From NCBI RefSeq assembly GCF_050947875.1, contig NW_027460346.1, positions 2,236,000 to 2,299,999 of the forward strand: 64,000 nucleotides of DNA, written 5' to 3'. Shown piece by piece: positions 21,600-34,239 of the stretch (positions are counted from its first letter, which is position 1; the number at the start of each line of letters is the position of its first letter). The position numbers and the translations under genes were made by a program. The notes under the pieces were generated by a model. It did not search any database and was not told the DNA's origin. It was given only the letters and a program-made list of their open reading frames with translations. The DNA is from Dermacentor variabilis. Taxonomy: Eukaryota; Arthropoda; Arachnida; Ixodida; Ixodidae.

Positions 21600-21781
21600 C
21601 GTATACGTCCCGATATCTGTGTGTTGCAATTAACACATATGCCCCGTATACGTCCCGATATCTGTGTGTTGCAATTAACACATATGCCCCGTATACGTCC
21701 CGATATCTGTGTGTTGCAATTAACACATATGCCCCGTATACGTCCCGATATCTGTGTGTTGCAATTAACACATATGCCCCG
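21600..21781. repeat. 45-bp tandem repeat, 4 identical units
   Basis: Units begin GTATACGTCC at 21601, 21646, 21691 and 21736 with no visible differences. As 45 is a multiple of three, frames stay open on both strands (PYTSRYLCVAINTYA on plus). Surrounding frame (21554-22087) has no family features, so coding is doubtful. Confidence 0.95.
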
Positions 21782-22229
21782 CGGGGCATGCGCGTTAATT
21801 CCTCCTTAAGAACTGTTCATCATTGGCCAGCTGCATTCGCTAATCGTGTGAACGCTGTTATACAATTGGCAGGCGCCTCCTATCACGAACCACTTCAGCA
21901 TACGAACCACCTTGGGAATACGTGGCCTAATGTGTGCGTTTACTGCGACGAAAGCAGCCACGCGGGCTGGTGCGAGGAGGCATATATACCCTCAGTAGGA
22001 CAGCGCCCACAGCTGGCACAACGTTGGTGGGACATCGAAGCAAGACGAGAACAGCGTCCCGTCTCGTTCTGGCCATTGCGCTCGTAAGACCGCGCTGTAT
22101 GTACTTGCAATATGCTCTATGGCCAACAGCAAAGCATCGCGTTCGAGCTTGAAAGGCTCGTGATGGCACGCAGGAGGCACCTTCGGTAGGCGCAGATCGC
22201 CGGCTCCTGACTCCACCGGTGAATTGTTT

Positions 22230-22472
22230 CAGTTAGATTATGGGGTTTTAGGTGTCAAAACCACGATCTGATTATGAGGTACGCCGCAGTGGGGGACTCC
22301 CTAGTAATTTGGACCACCTGGGGCTCCTTAACGTGCACCTAAATACGAGTGCACGAGAGTTTTTCTCCTTTCTCCCCCATCGAAATGCGGCTGCCGTGGC
22401 CTGGATTCGATCTCGCCGACCTCGTGCTTAGCAGTTCGACACCATAGCCACTAAGCAATCACGGCGGGTCAA
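22230..22472 (-). mobile_element. Full-length Ruka-like SINE
   Basis: Body and tRNA-like head both present, ending at the head's CGGCGGGT. Flanked by CGGTGAATTGTTT at 22217-22229 and 22473-22485. Body differs from the others at many sites, so it is a moderately old insertion. Confidence 0.88.
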
Positions 22473-22489
22473 CGGTGAATTGTTTAGGG

Positions 22490-23190
22490 AACCACTGTGC
22501 TGCTTGCGACTTTCTCTTGGCCTTCACCAGGGATTCTGGGCTGCTATACACTGGTCGCAGGTACCACATAATAAAGTAATTCGGTTTTGCACGATATGAG
22601 CTTACTAGTCCATATATTCCCATATCACCTCCTAACAGCAGGCTTAAAAGCGTGCACGGTCCTTCCTTGAGATAAACATTTTTCGTATTTATTTCATCCT
22701 AAGTGAATGTACCAAAGGGAGGGCAAAAACCATTAATGCGTTAAAAGTGTTGAGTTTTTATGATAAATCATTGCTGAATAATTCTGACCACATGCTCATT
22801 ATTTGATTTACCCGAAAACGCAGCGCCCTATAGATATGCCTATACGATAGCTTTTTTAGCAACGTTTCTAAAGGCTTAGCCTCCAACGCCTGTATGTGTA
22901 CGTCCCAGCTAACGTTAGCTAAACAGTTAAACGAAAAAAAATATATTAAAAGAACACGGTGCAAGGCATGATTGTATAAGCCCTACGGTGTTCGGTTGTC
23001 AAAGGTCTGGCGAAAGAACACGGTAGTTCTTATAATCTTCTTTTTGGGACACCCTCTAAAGCGACCTCAGCGTCTACCGTATCCGCTTAAAACTTAAGCG
23101 TTATTAATCGCTTGTCCGCATACATATTATTAGCTCGAGATGAGACAAAAGAAAAAGGATGATCCTTATTTTCTATGCTCCTCGGCCCGT
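22490..23190. other. No gene recognised
   Basis: AT-rich. Nothing supportable. Confidence 0.4.
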
Positions 23191-23193
23191 GTT

Positions 23194-25053
<1,860 letters not shown>

Positions 25054-25276
25054 TTACATTAAATTGAACATTTATAGCGTAGAACATTTACAGGCAGATG
25101 TCAGCCAGTCATGGTGACACACTCATTATTAATGAAGACGGCTGGGAAATTTCAAACAGCGCTCACAAACGAAAAATGTTGTGAATTATGCTTCAGCTAC
25201 TGGTGCCTGGTGCATGATAAATTATCTTCTTGGAATATCCCGATGGGCTTCTTTCGTTTTTCTATTTTTGCTCGTG

Positions 25277-25515
25277 ACCCGCCGTGGTTGCTCAGTGGCT
25301 ATGGTGTTGGGCTGCTGAGCACGAGGTCGCGGGATCGAATCCCGGCCACGGCGGCCGCATTTCAATGGGGGCGAAATGCGAAAACACCCGTGTGCTTAGA
25401 TTTAGGTGCACGTTAAAGAACCCCAGGTGGTCAAAATTTCCGGAGTCCTCCACTACGGCGTGCCTCATAATCAGAAAGTGGTTTTGGCACGTAAAACCCC
25501 AAATATTATTATTAT
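25277..25515 (+). mobile_element. Full-length Ruka-like SINE, young
   Basis: Starts with the tRNA-like head (GTTGCTCAGTGGCTATGG as A box, GGGATCGAATCCCGG as B box), then the body, ending CCCCAAATATTATTATTATT. Perfect 14-bp duplication TATTTTTGCTCGTG at 25263-25276 and 25516-25529. Intact internal Pol III boxes and perfect flanks point to recent insertion. Confidence 0.93.
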
Positions 25516-25567
25516 TATTTTTGCTCGTGGGCCAAAGTTTACCCCCTTTTTCTTTAATACAAGAAAC

Positions 25568-25672
25568 GAAAAGGCGCACGTTAAAGAACCCCAGGGGGTC
25601 CAAATTAATCCGGAGTCCCTCACCACGGCGTACCTCATAATCTTATCTGGGTTTTGGCACGTAAAACCCCAT
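25568..25672 (+). mobile_element. Ruka-like SINE, 3' half
   Basis: GCACGTTAAAGAACCCCAGG, GGCGTACCTCATAATC and TTTTGGCACGTAAAACCCC, without head. It abuts the LINE 3' end at 25672. Confidence 0.8.
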
Positions 25673-26090
25673 GGCATGGCAAGAACTTTATTTTGGTCCA
25701 GAGAAACTAGGGCCCGAGGGCAAAAGCCCCCGGGCTATGTCGGTGGCTCCGCCCACGTGGGCGCCGGTAGGCCAAAGGCTTTCCCGATGTCCTGAGCTCT
25801 CCGGACGACCAGGGGTTGATCTTGGAGGACTTCGCTGGATATGCGCCGACTCCAGTCCTCCTCACTGTTGAGATCCGTAGCCCTTTGGTTGGGGCACAGC
25901 CAGAACATATGATCAACTAGACACGGAGTGTGTCCGCAACTTTTTACATTCCGCGGGAAAATCCTGGTCAATTTTGTTAAGCACAATAGGTGCGGGATAA
26001 GATTTAGTTTGAATAATTCTTAATGTGGACTGCCTGAGCTCGGTTGAGCTTCTGATGGGGGGGGGGGGGGGTGAAATCTCCTGCCGTCCC
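25672..26090 (-). pseudogene. 3' end of an I-like LINE (ORF2 C-terminus)
   Basis: Minus-strand pieces such as DHMFWLCPNQ, EEDWSRRISSE and FGLPAPTWAEPPT match the C-terminal end of tick I-like LINE polyproteins as I recall them. An AATAAAGTTCTTGCCATGCCATG tail closes it. Frames are broken and a poly-G tract (26057-26070) interrupts it. 5'-truncated dead copy. Confidence 0.6.
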
Positions 26091-26094
26091 TACA

Positions 26095-26530
26095 GTGTGA
26101 GGTAATCTCGTGAAAAGTACTGAGTGAGTCCTTGTAGGACCTGCAGTCATCCTGGAGCAGTTCCTGATCTTATGCGCGGCATGTCAGATCTCGCACGGCA
26201 GAGTGAGCTTGCACGCAAAAACCCCAGAATTTTATTTTTTGAGGTATAGCACGTTAGGTACGCAAGAGTTAATTTTTTCATTATCAACTCTAGCACACGT
26301 GTTGCAATTGTGAAATTGAAGCTGAGCGATAGTGAAGTCATGTCAGTCCAACATGGACCACATTCACAAATTTTGTCGTTACGTAAGTTCTGTTTGCCAA
26401 TGGTCGGCCGCCTTCAGTAGTGCTATGTCCGTTATCGCGATAGGATGTCGTCATCTGCTCGCGCGTTCCAGTAAATATGGACACAGAAATAATGGGACTA
26501 TGAATTTCGGCCCATTTAGCTTACTAGTAT
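26095..26530. other. No gene recognised
   Basis: Short frames, nothing nameable. Confidence 0.35.
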
Positions 26531-26534
26531 CGTG

Positions 26535-26665
26535 TGCTAACTTCTTGAAGACACTGCACTAAAACATATAGCCGCTTTTCTGGAAAGTGATGACGTCGTG
26601 GCACCATATCAACATGGTTTCCGCAGGCGGCCTTCGCCTGTACCTCCATTACTGGGGCTAACGCA
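26535..26665 (+). pseudogene. Reverse transcriptase fragment of a CR1-like LINE
   Basis: Translation across small lesions gives AFLESDDVVAPYQHGFRRR, the conserved block before RT motif A in CR1/Jockey-type elements. Only ~130 bp survive. Confidence 0.5.
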
Positions 26666-26669
26666 TAGG

Positions 26670-27285
26670 TCCACTTGCGGGGTATCAGTCACCCAAATCT
26701 GCTAAAAAACTGCATCGGCGTTCACGTTAGGATCGTCCAGAACTGCTGGAGGAAGCTTTTTGAAAATTTAAATGGAAAGTTAATGTATTTCTTAGCTCAT
26801 TTGCAGGACGCATACATCTTGGATGTGGTGCTAGTCTTACGAGTTTTGCTAAGCGTATATCATTTCGCTACTGCTCGGCTTCAGTTTCGCAGTTGCGGCT
26901 TGTGCCTGCCTGAAAGGTAATAATCATACGCTCAACTATAAATTATAGTGAATATAACTATAGTGCATATTTTAAATTACCTTTACATGGCGATTTATTG
27001 GGTAAGTAATGTCCGCCTCATCAATTAATTAGTCCACCCGAGCAGGCAGTTTTATACAGTGCGACTTTTTAAAATGTGTGCCAACTAAAGAAAAAAAAAA
27101 GACACACATGATGTGTTAAGCTTGCGACCTTCTGTTCTTGAAAGTGTTTTTCTTAATTTGCATTCACTGAACAGCTCAATGCCATTTTTTTTTCTCCGTG
27201 GGAGAATTCACTGTTGCGACACCTGCAGCAAACAGAGCTGCAAGCATTTACTTGACACATTTTACTAAATTTTCTTTTACGTATG
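26670..27285. other. No gene recognised
   Basis: AT-rich, nothing supportable. Confidence 0.4.
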
Positions 27286-27289
27286 CTTT

Positions 27290-28060
27290 GCGGCAAGTCC
27301 AACAAATTAGGACAGGTCCGTCGCAACCATTTTCTTTATATTGGGATCGGCACACGAGGCTGGCGCGAGGGGCCTGCTAAGCTCGCGAGAACCATCGGTC
27401 GACAACGCTGCCACGTATTGGTCGTCGAGACAATCAACGGTGGCAAGGCAAATACCTTGCGGTAGAATTTGCTTTGCCAGTCCAAAGTTACAGACAGGCA
27501 TGCGAGTGCGGTTCCCAGTAATCCTAAGTATACTGTGAGGCACTGTAACGTCATACCTTATTGGAATGTCGGGCAGAGGAGTGACGAGGTACTCGCCATC
27601 AGGAACTGGTGGGAAAGACGACAGTTCAATGTAGGCTATTGACTTTGGCTGCAGGCGAAGAAAGCCGGTGGGACGTAAGCGGCAGTGGGGTGCGTCAGAA
27701 GGTTCTGCAAGCATCGGGAACTCAAGGCGAAGGGTGCTGGAAGAGCAGTCAATAAGAGCAGAATGTGCGGAAAGAAAACCGAGGCTGAGGATCAGGTCGT
27801 GGGGGCAATGAGCAATTACGGTGAAGAGGACAGGAGTGTGGCGGCCGGCGATGCTGACGCGTGCCGTACACATGCCGATGATAGGCACAGTACCGCCATC
27901 CGCAACGCGGACGAGGCGTGCCTACGCTGGGGTGAGGAGCTTGTTCAGTCGTCGTCGTCGGAAGGCAGCACTCATAATTGAAAGATGTGCTCCTGTATCG
28001 ATGAGTGCCGTGACAGGATAGCCGTCAACGTCAAGAAGGTTTCGGTTCGTGGGTAACGTG
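27290..28060 (-). pseudogene. Retropepsin region of a gypsy element, broken
   Basis: Follows gag of the same element. The minus strand reads VTALIDTGAHLSIMS near 27990-28030, an aspartic protease active site with the canonical DTGA. A TAG about 18 codons later breaks the frame before ARLVRVADG. The rest is the 193-codon frame 27888-27307 with the PR-to-RT linker, ending KKMVATDLS then TAA where RT should begin. RT, RNase H and integrase are absent, so this is a truncated non-autonomous copy. Confidence 0.8.
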
Positions 28061-28118
28061 AGCAGAGGATTTGAGGGCAGGGTCGGCAACGCAGCTTCAC
28101 CTCCAGAAGCTGCAGTGC

Positions 28119-29000
28119 CTAGTTTTCCGGCTGGATCCGGGAGGCGATAGGCGGCGAAGAGAAGCGACGGGGTTGGGGCGAACGAGACTGATGGCGTCGA
28201 GGTGAGGGCGAGCGGCTGTACCGAAGGTTCGGAGCAGGGGCATCAGCGGCAGTGGATTCATGGCGGGTGGTATAGGGAACGGAAGGTCCGAAGGTGCGGG
28301 AATAAGCGGCGGTGTATGTCCGAGGAGGTGGTGGCCATCGGTTGCGGCAGTGACGAGCGACGTGGCCGATGCGACAGCAGTGGAAGCAGATCGGCCTGTC
28401 ATCAAGGGTACGCCATTCGGACGGGTTGCAGCGAGATGTGGCAGAAAAGGACTGCCGAGGATGAGGAGGGCCGCTAGAGAACTGGGGAACGCTGCGTTGA
28501 GACTTGTAACACACGGAGTTCAGACCCATGTTCTCAAATTCCTGTCGGACGACGGCCTGGATCATCGCAATGGTGGGCGCTGCCGGATCGGGAGGCGTCG
28601 TGGAGAAAGCTGGCGAACAGGTGACCTCGAGTTCGCGGCGAACAATACGGGTGACGTCGTCACAGATGGTGGTCTGACGTGGTCGACCCTCACATGTCGA
28701 CGTAGCAGCAGTGTTGGGTAGCCGCGTGATGTGGTGTGTGATACGGCGGCTCTTAGCTTGTTCGAGATGACAGCATTCTTTGATGATGGCGTCGATAGTC
28801 GAGACGTTGCCGAAAACAAGCAAATTGAAAGCGTCGTCGGCGATGCCTTTTAGAATATGTGACACTTTATCGGCTTCGGACATAGCATCGTCTGCTTTGC
28901 GGCATAGAGCTAAGACGTCGGGGATGTAAGGAAACGTACGGCTCCGTAGATGACTGAACACGAGACGCAAGAGCCTTTCTCGCGGCAGCATTGCGCCCAA
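28119..29000 (-). pseudogene. Gag C-terminal part with zinc knuckle, frame-shifted gypsy copy
   Basis: 293-codon frame continuing the gag begun at 29304 after a one-base shift near 28940. It shows a capsid tail (ADKVSHILKGIADDAFN...), a CCHC knuckle CFHCCRIGHVARHC near 28370, and a basic Arg/Ser/Pro tail. The overlap with the upstream frame shows one ancestral gag split by a frameshift. Confidence 0.82.
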
Positions 29001-29304
29001 TGGGGTCGCCGAACAGTTCCCGTAGCTTCTCTTTGAAATTGTCCCAACTGGTTATCTCGTCGTCATACGTTTGGTGCCATACGCGTGGGGTGCCGCCGAG
29101 ATCAAAGATGACATTGGCGACCATAATCGTTGGATCCCACCTGTTATTAGCGCTGGCGTGTTCATAGAGTTTGATCCAGTCGTCAACATCCTGGTCCTCC
29201 AGGCCAGAGAACACACCTGGGTCGCAATGTGGGGCGACCGTGACGATTGGAGCAGTGGGACAAGCCGAAGCCGTTGCAGAGGTGGGCGCGTCACCGGGAG
29301 GCAT
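28867..29304 (-). pseudogene. Gag N-terminal part of the same gypsy copy
   Basis: Starts at ATG 29304 about 72 bp below the LTR. Contains the usual gypsy capsid start (FSGLEDQDVDDWIKLYEHASANN, WDNFKEKLRELFG). Ends prematurely from a frameshift near 28940; the true continuation is the frame ending at 28119. Confidence 0.82.
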
Positions 29305-29376
29305 GGTGACAAGCTCGGTGTGCCGACCACTTCTGAATTCCGTGGTGAGTACGGGGATCGCTGACCTCCACCAGAA

Positions 29377-29533
29377 TGTTGCGTGTGGAAAGACAGAGAC
29401 AGAAGAGGCTATTTACAGGCTATTTACACTGGAGCCAGGCAGCCAGGCCGACACTCGCTCGCGCCAAGCGCACCGACCAACTTCATCGTCACTCTCGCGG
29501 CGGTTCGTTTCTTGAGCATCGCTCGATGATATC

Positions 29534-29534
<1 letters not shown>
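29377..29534 (-). mobile_element. LTR of the 27-29.5 kb gypsy element
   Basis: On minus it runs TGATATCATCG...CACGCAACA and is followed after TTC by TGGTGGAGGT, the same primer-site string as at 5834. Its ~158-bp length matches the LTRs at 5.7 and 8.6 kb. A TA microsatellite begins at its outer edge. Confidence 0.7.

Positions 29535-29606
<72 letters not shown>
29535..29606. repeat. (TA)n microsatellite
   Basis: About 35 TA units directly abutting the LTR. Confidence 0.96.
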
Positions 29607-29609
<3 letters not shown>

Positions 29610-29699
29610 ACAACCGCTGTTTACATAATAGCGGTTGAATTTCGTCGTTTTAGGACTCGCCTAAATCATGCGTGTGACTAGCGATACATGGCGAGCAGT

Positions 29700-29880
29700 T
29701 CCGTATTCATCCACCGCGGAGGGTTAGGGGTTATATGGCATTGTGCTGCTAAGCGCGAAGTGGCGCATTTAATTCGCATCCGCGGTGGCCTCATTCCGAT
29801 AGGGGGCGGAATGCAAAAATTGTCGAGCACGGTGCTTTAGGTACACGTTCAGGAATCTTTCCTTGTCGAACCTAACTAGA
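29700..29880 (+). mobile_element. Diverged tRNA-headed SINE, plus orientation
   Basis: ATGGCATTGTGCTGCTAAGCGCGAAGT, CCGCGGTGGCC, ATTCCGATAGGGGGCGGAATGCAAAAA and AGGTACACGTTCAGGAATC follow the Ruka order. A poly-C run follows at 29889-29905. Confidence 0.5.
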
Positions 29881-29909
29881 AGATCCCTCCCCCCCCCCCC
29901 CCCCCAAGA

Positions 29910-31835
29910 TTTCGCTGATGCTGTATAATATACTAAGTAGAATGATAACTACAAGATCACAGCTGAAGACGCTACCAATTTTTTTTCTCTTTAATCTATA
30001 TTCTCACTGCAGACGCGGACATTGATCTTTCGGGCCGATAATGTTTCTCACTCTCTTCTCCATTTTACCGGCATGCTTTCATTGCAATTTTATCTTTGCC
30101 AGGGCCTCGCGAGAATAAAGAGTTTTTCTCATACATTGCCCAACTTTCGCCCACTACCCACACGGACCAAGCGCATCGCTTCGCACAACTGTTTCCGCCA
30201 GAACGTTTCAACGAATCGACGGCCTGTTTCGAGGCGACAGCGACTGCCTTACGCAAACCTTACCGTAACCGAATCACGACCGCCGAGCTCCCGTAATCAG
30301 GTTGGACGCGCTGGTCGCGAGTTTGAATTAAGTGGTCTTTCGCGAGCCGACCTCCATAGTCGAGGCTGGGCTAAACGTTGCAAATTTTTTGCCCTCCGTA
30401 TAATGAACGGCCGCACAACGGGTAAACGTCCCAACGCTCCCGCACACCCATCACGACGGACAGAGCATGCGCGACAGCCCGGACGCGTGACCGGTCTTCG
30501 TCGCGTCCGTCGGTGTGTGAAGGCGCCAGCGGCGGGGACAGCTGCTCGACGGCTCGCCGCTGTCGCGTTGTCGCGCGGCCGTGTCGTCGATCCCCACCCC
30601 CCTTCCGCGCTTCAACGGAGTCAACCGCATGCAGGCAGTGTTCTAAGCGACGGGCGCACCCTGTCGCGTTGTCGTGTCGAGGTGTGGGGCAACCGCGCGC
30701 ACGATCGGTGAATGTGTGCTCGTCCACATTGGCCGTCACTGCGACGACGACGCAGCACACGCGTTGACGCTGTCCAGAGCAAGGCAAACCGTCACTGCTC
30801 GCCGGGTCTGACGATGGCAAACACGAGCCGGCAGTGATGCAAATAGCAGGCTTGTCGCCAATGTGCACTGCGGCTGCAAGTATACGGTCGAGCGACGAGC
30901 GAACATTTCTCGGAGGCCAAAAAAAAAAAACCGCCCGCGCGGCAAGTGGCGGCCAAACACGTCGCCCGTCGTTTCTTTATTTCTAACCTTTGCCGACGTG
31001 CTGCGCACTCCAATGGGTGCATGTGCGATTGATAAAACGAGAACACCCACTCTTGTCACTGACGTGGAATAAATGTATTACGCCTCACAGAGACCCCTAC
31101 GCGATTGCGACTATAGTTCATTCCAACCAAATGAGATGTGCTGGACCTTAACTCTATAGTTCCGGAGAGACAAAAACTATGGCTGCAGTAGCGAGGCCGC
31201 CTTTAATGAAGGTTTCTTTCGCGTGAAGGTATACACGGCGTGGTCTGTGTTGGCGCGCGGTGGCGCATGCGCGTAATAATGCGATTAATATTCTTAGCCT
31301 ATACTTCCCCCACTACAGATTGTAAATAAGGGTGTATTCTGCAATGCCGTTTGTCGCTATACATTCCTTCAGTGCTAATCGCATTAACGTCGTCAGTTTT
31401 GCTGCCATCTTGCACCCCGCGACTGAGTTTGGTTGAGATCGTGTAGAATATACATAATAGAAGCGCGGGGAGAAGGCGACGTCAGAAAGCAGGCCTCGCT
31501 TGGCTACTCGTCAACAAAAGAAAGAAAACAAGTGGGTGGTGCTTGCTTGCTAGTTCCAATGCGCGTTCCAAAAAAAAAAAGAAAAAAAATTAACTCATGT
31601 GCCTCGTGTTTAGAGATGATGTTGCTGACGCGAACTCACCCACGTCCTACTAAAAAACTGTTTTCTGCGCGCACGCTATAGGGTGTGTATTAATATACCA
31701 CTGCTGCTAGCGCGCGAAGTTTCAGCGCTTGTTGCCTGTAACATAGCAACAAATGTAAAGAGCTTGAAAAGGGCGGGGCAGGAGGGGCACAACACAAGCG
31801 CCAACTTTCAACAAATGGTTTATTTCGGAGGAGAA
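29910..31835. other. No gene recognised; CpG-rich block at ~30170-30960
   Basis: The middle is GC- and CpG-rich with frames up to 229 codons on plus and 165 on minus, none with recognisable domains. A CpG-rich promoter region is possible but no TATA/exon signal stands out. Flanks are AT-rich. Confidence 0.35.
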
Positions 31836-31836
31836 C

Positions 31837-32212
31837 TTAATTAAGAATTTGTTTTTTCGACCGTGGCTTGTACTGCCAGCACACGCGCGCTCCATGAAAA
31901 ATAAGACACAAGTCGAGGTACTGGATGCGACCATCTTGCGGCAGTTCGTGTGTGAACTTCATTCCAAAGGCGTTACTAGAAAAAATATTGAGAATGTTGT
32001 TTATACTATTGCCTCTATCCTGAGCATCAGTCGTATTCATTACCACGAGGTAATCGTCGACGTATCTAAAAACTTTCTGCACGCCTGCGTTGTAAAGGGA
32101 CGCTTGAATGCGCTTGTCAATACTTGCTAAGGAAATATCGCTTAAAAGTGGTGCTAGGCAAGAGCCGCGTGTGCTGGCAGTACAAGCCACGGTCGAAAAA
32201 ACAAATTCTTAA
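31837..32212 (-). pseudogene. Penelope-like element RT fragment, minus orientation
   Basis: The 117-codon frame has the RT catalytic block FRYVDDYLVV (YVDD) then GRIQYLDLCLIFHGARVCWQYKPRSK, as in Penelope-like elements. It is joined head-on to the plus-oriented next segment of the same element: CGCGTGTGCTGGCAGTACAA occurs in both orientations (~31862 minus and ~32166 plus), forming an inverted duplication. Confidence 0.72.
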
Positions 32213-32312
32213 TTATCAATTGGCCCACTCCAAGCTCGCAAAAAGAGCTATAGCAAAAAAATTACCGACGATTACGTTACTTCCTAATGCGAAATGTGAG
32301 CGCAGCAAATAA
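32164..32312 (+). pseudogene. Penelope-like element segment downstream of RT, plus orientation
   Basis: Reads RVCWQYKPRSKKQILN then QLAHSKLAKRAIAKKLP, the continuation of the RT fragment that lies inverted just to its left. Ends at a stop. Together with the nuclease at 33.2 kb it represents the 3' part of one element. Confidence 0.65.
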
Positions 32313-32532
32313 GCTGTTTCACCTTTTGGATAGATTGAGGCAAAGAAATCGAGCAACACATGTATGCGCTATCACATAATTTTTTTTTTATTTTTCACAC
32401 GTATTCCTTTAACAAAGACTCCACTAACAGTTCTTGACAGTCATGAAGGAAGCTTTGTGGTCGGAGAAATAGACTGATATATGTTCGACTTGGTACACCA
32501 ATGCTTGATTCTCAAAGACGAGATCTATACAA

Positions 32533-32841
32533 GTGCCTCGCGAGGTTGTCACAGCCGTGGGGGAAGCAGAGGCTAAGCGCCGCCGCCGAGAAGACCCTGC
32601 CGTTCGCGCCGCCGAAGCGGAGGCTCATCGCCGCCGTCGAGAGCAACCAGCAGTAAGCGAGGCTGAAGCAGAAGCTCATCGCCGCCGCCGAGAAGACCCT
32701 GCAGTTCGCGCCGCCGAAGCGGAGGCTCATCGCCGCCGTCGAGAGCAACCAGCAGTAAGCGGAAGCGGAGGGGGGCGGCGTGTACACCCAGCGGCAAACG
32801 ATGGGGGCAGAAGCGCGCGCAGCAAGCGGACAACACGATAA
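32533..32841 (+). repeat. ~102-bp tandem repeat encoding Arg/Glu/Ala-rich sequence
   Basis: CGCCGCCGCCGAGAAGACCC recurs at ~32578 and ~32680 with half-units between. The plus frame repeats EAEAHRRRRE. Similar RRRRE repeats are widespread in ticks as I recall. I treat it as a repeat interrupting the Penelope-like element, not a gene. Confidence 0.6.
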
Positions 32842-33088
32842 AGGGAGGAGGGAAGAGATAGCAGCGACTGACTGATGCCGCTGACGGCGATAGTGAGTCA
32901 ACCCCAGCTATCCGCCACACAAGAACAGGGGGGGGGGGGGGGACCCTTTCCTCCTCTTTCTGCATGGCGGCGACGGTGTTCTATGCAGTCACGTTATCTT
33001 GACTCTCTAGCGGCGTCAGCGGCATCCAACGGTATCAGTCGGTCGCTGCTAGCGCTGGGGGGATGAAAGGGGGGCGGAGCTGGTTACG

Positions 33089-33131
33089 AGGCCGACGACG
33101 ACGCCGACGACGACGACGACGCCGACGACGA
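33089..33131. repeat. (GAC)n-rich microsatellite
   Basis: GACGAC/GCCGAC repeats at the left edge of the nuclease-encoding part. Confidence 0.85.
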
Positions 33132-33139
33132 CGCGAAAC

Positions 33140-33915
33140 CCAGGAACGGACGCCAAAGAGCTGCGCTCTAAAAACTGCATCCGCTCTGCTCTAGAGAAGT
33201 CATGCAAACATCAAGTTCGTGACAGCGTCGACGCCCAGCTAAGGCGTCTGGAGAAGGCTGGGTTCCACGGAGAAATCGTGGCCTCGGTGGTAGAGAGCCA
33301 GATTCGTGAGGTAAAGGTTGGTGGGAGGCGCAGGCTGAGAAAAAACAAAAAAGACGCCCGCCCGCTAAAGCGCCCTGTCGTAGTGCCCTATTGGCACCAG
33401 GTTTCTCACCGCCTCAAGAAGGTTGGCGACAGGTGCGGGGTGCGTGTTGTGTTTTCAGCACCGGAAAAGCTGGGACGAATATGTCGCCTAGCAAACGAAT
33501 CCCAGAAGAAGCCAGCCTGCAAAATAAAGCACACCAAAGCCCTCGTTGAATGTGACGTCGGTGTTGTGTATAGTATCCCCCTCGCCTGTGGGAAATGCTA
33601 TATTGGCCAAACAGGGCGCTGTCTGAATGAACGCTTGCTAGAGCATCGCAGGAATGCTAGTTCAATAAGTGGCGCTAGTTCAATAAGTTCAATAAGCCGA
33701 CCACATTCGCCGTTGCTCGCACAAGCCAGCATGCAAGGCGTTTTTCGAACGAACACGTATGTTGCGCAAATATAGCAATCAGAAAAACCGGGAAAATTTT
33801 TGAAGCATTTTGTATCTCCAATGAAAACGATTACTGTGTCAGTGCTCCTTCTGTTGTACTCGGGAAAAATGAACTTGATTATCTCAGGGCAAACGGGTGT
33901 GTCGAAACAGCTAGG
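33140..33915 (+). pseudogene. GIY-YIG endonuclease region of a Penelope-like element
   Basis: The GIY-YIG nuclease nicks DNA to prime insertion. The 165-codon frame 33278-33775 carries GVVYSIPLACGKCYIGQTGR and LNERLLEHR; GVVY/CYIG correspond to the GIY and YIG halves. The linker (PYWHQVSHRLKKVGDRCGVRVVFS) is typical of the family. A short duplication (GCTAGTTCAATAAG repeated near 33660-33690) and a frameshift break it; the family's C-terminal block resumes as FEAFCISNENDYCVS near 33800 and ends with TAG near 33915. RT is the inverted piece at 31.8 kb. Confidence 0.8.
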
Positions 33916-34084
33916 TAGGGCGGGAGATGAGCAAGATTGTACTGAGTGATGTAAAAAAGAGAGGGAATGACTTTTTCACCTTCTTTCACTTTTTGCTTTT
34001 ATCCCTTTCTTCTTTTGGTTTGACACTTCTGATGACTGTTGCCTGACCAAGGAAATATTTTTAGGTGGTCCTGCGCACTAGCAG

Positions 34085-34235
34085 CCTCCCCCCCCTCCCT
34101 CCCCCTGTGAACATAAAGCCCTGTTTTCCATGAATAAAATTCAGTTGAAGTCTGGTGTTCGTGTTGTCTTTCTCTTCTCGTCCTTGTTCATTTGTGCGCT
34201 GGAACGATGTTTCATAATGCTAATCACAACCAACT
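34085..34235 (+). mobile_element. Probable 3' terminal region of the Penelope-like element
   Basis: AATAAAATTC at ~34134 then GTGTTCGTGTTGTCTTTCTC and GCGCTGGAACGATGTTTCAT, similar to arms of the inverted repeat at 62041-62150. Noncoding. Confidence 0.45.
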
Positions 34236-34239
34236 AGCC

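Noticed and set aside
21600..21781. CRISPR-like regular repeats
   Set aside because: Units are directly adjoining without variable spacers, and the genome is eukaryotic.
25277..25350. Possible tRNA gene
   Set aside because: Has A- and B-box-like strings but is the head of a SINE with target duplications; no complete cloverleaf.
27685..29515. Plus-strand frames of about 100-150 codons
   Set aside because: Antisense to the gypsy gag-protease remnant.
30022..30711. 229-codon plus frame as a gene
   Set aside because: Its open length is explained by high GC; residues are Arg/Ala/Pro-rich without a recognisable family.
32533..32841. Charged EAEAHRRRRE protein
   Set aside because: Encoded by a short tandem repeat and open in the opposite strand as well; probably not a gene.
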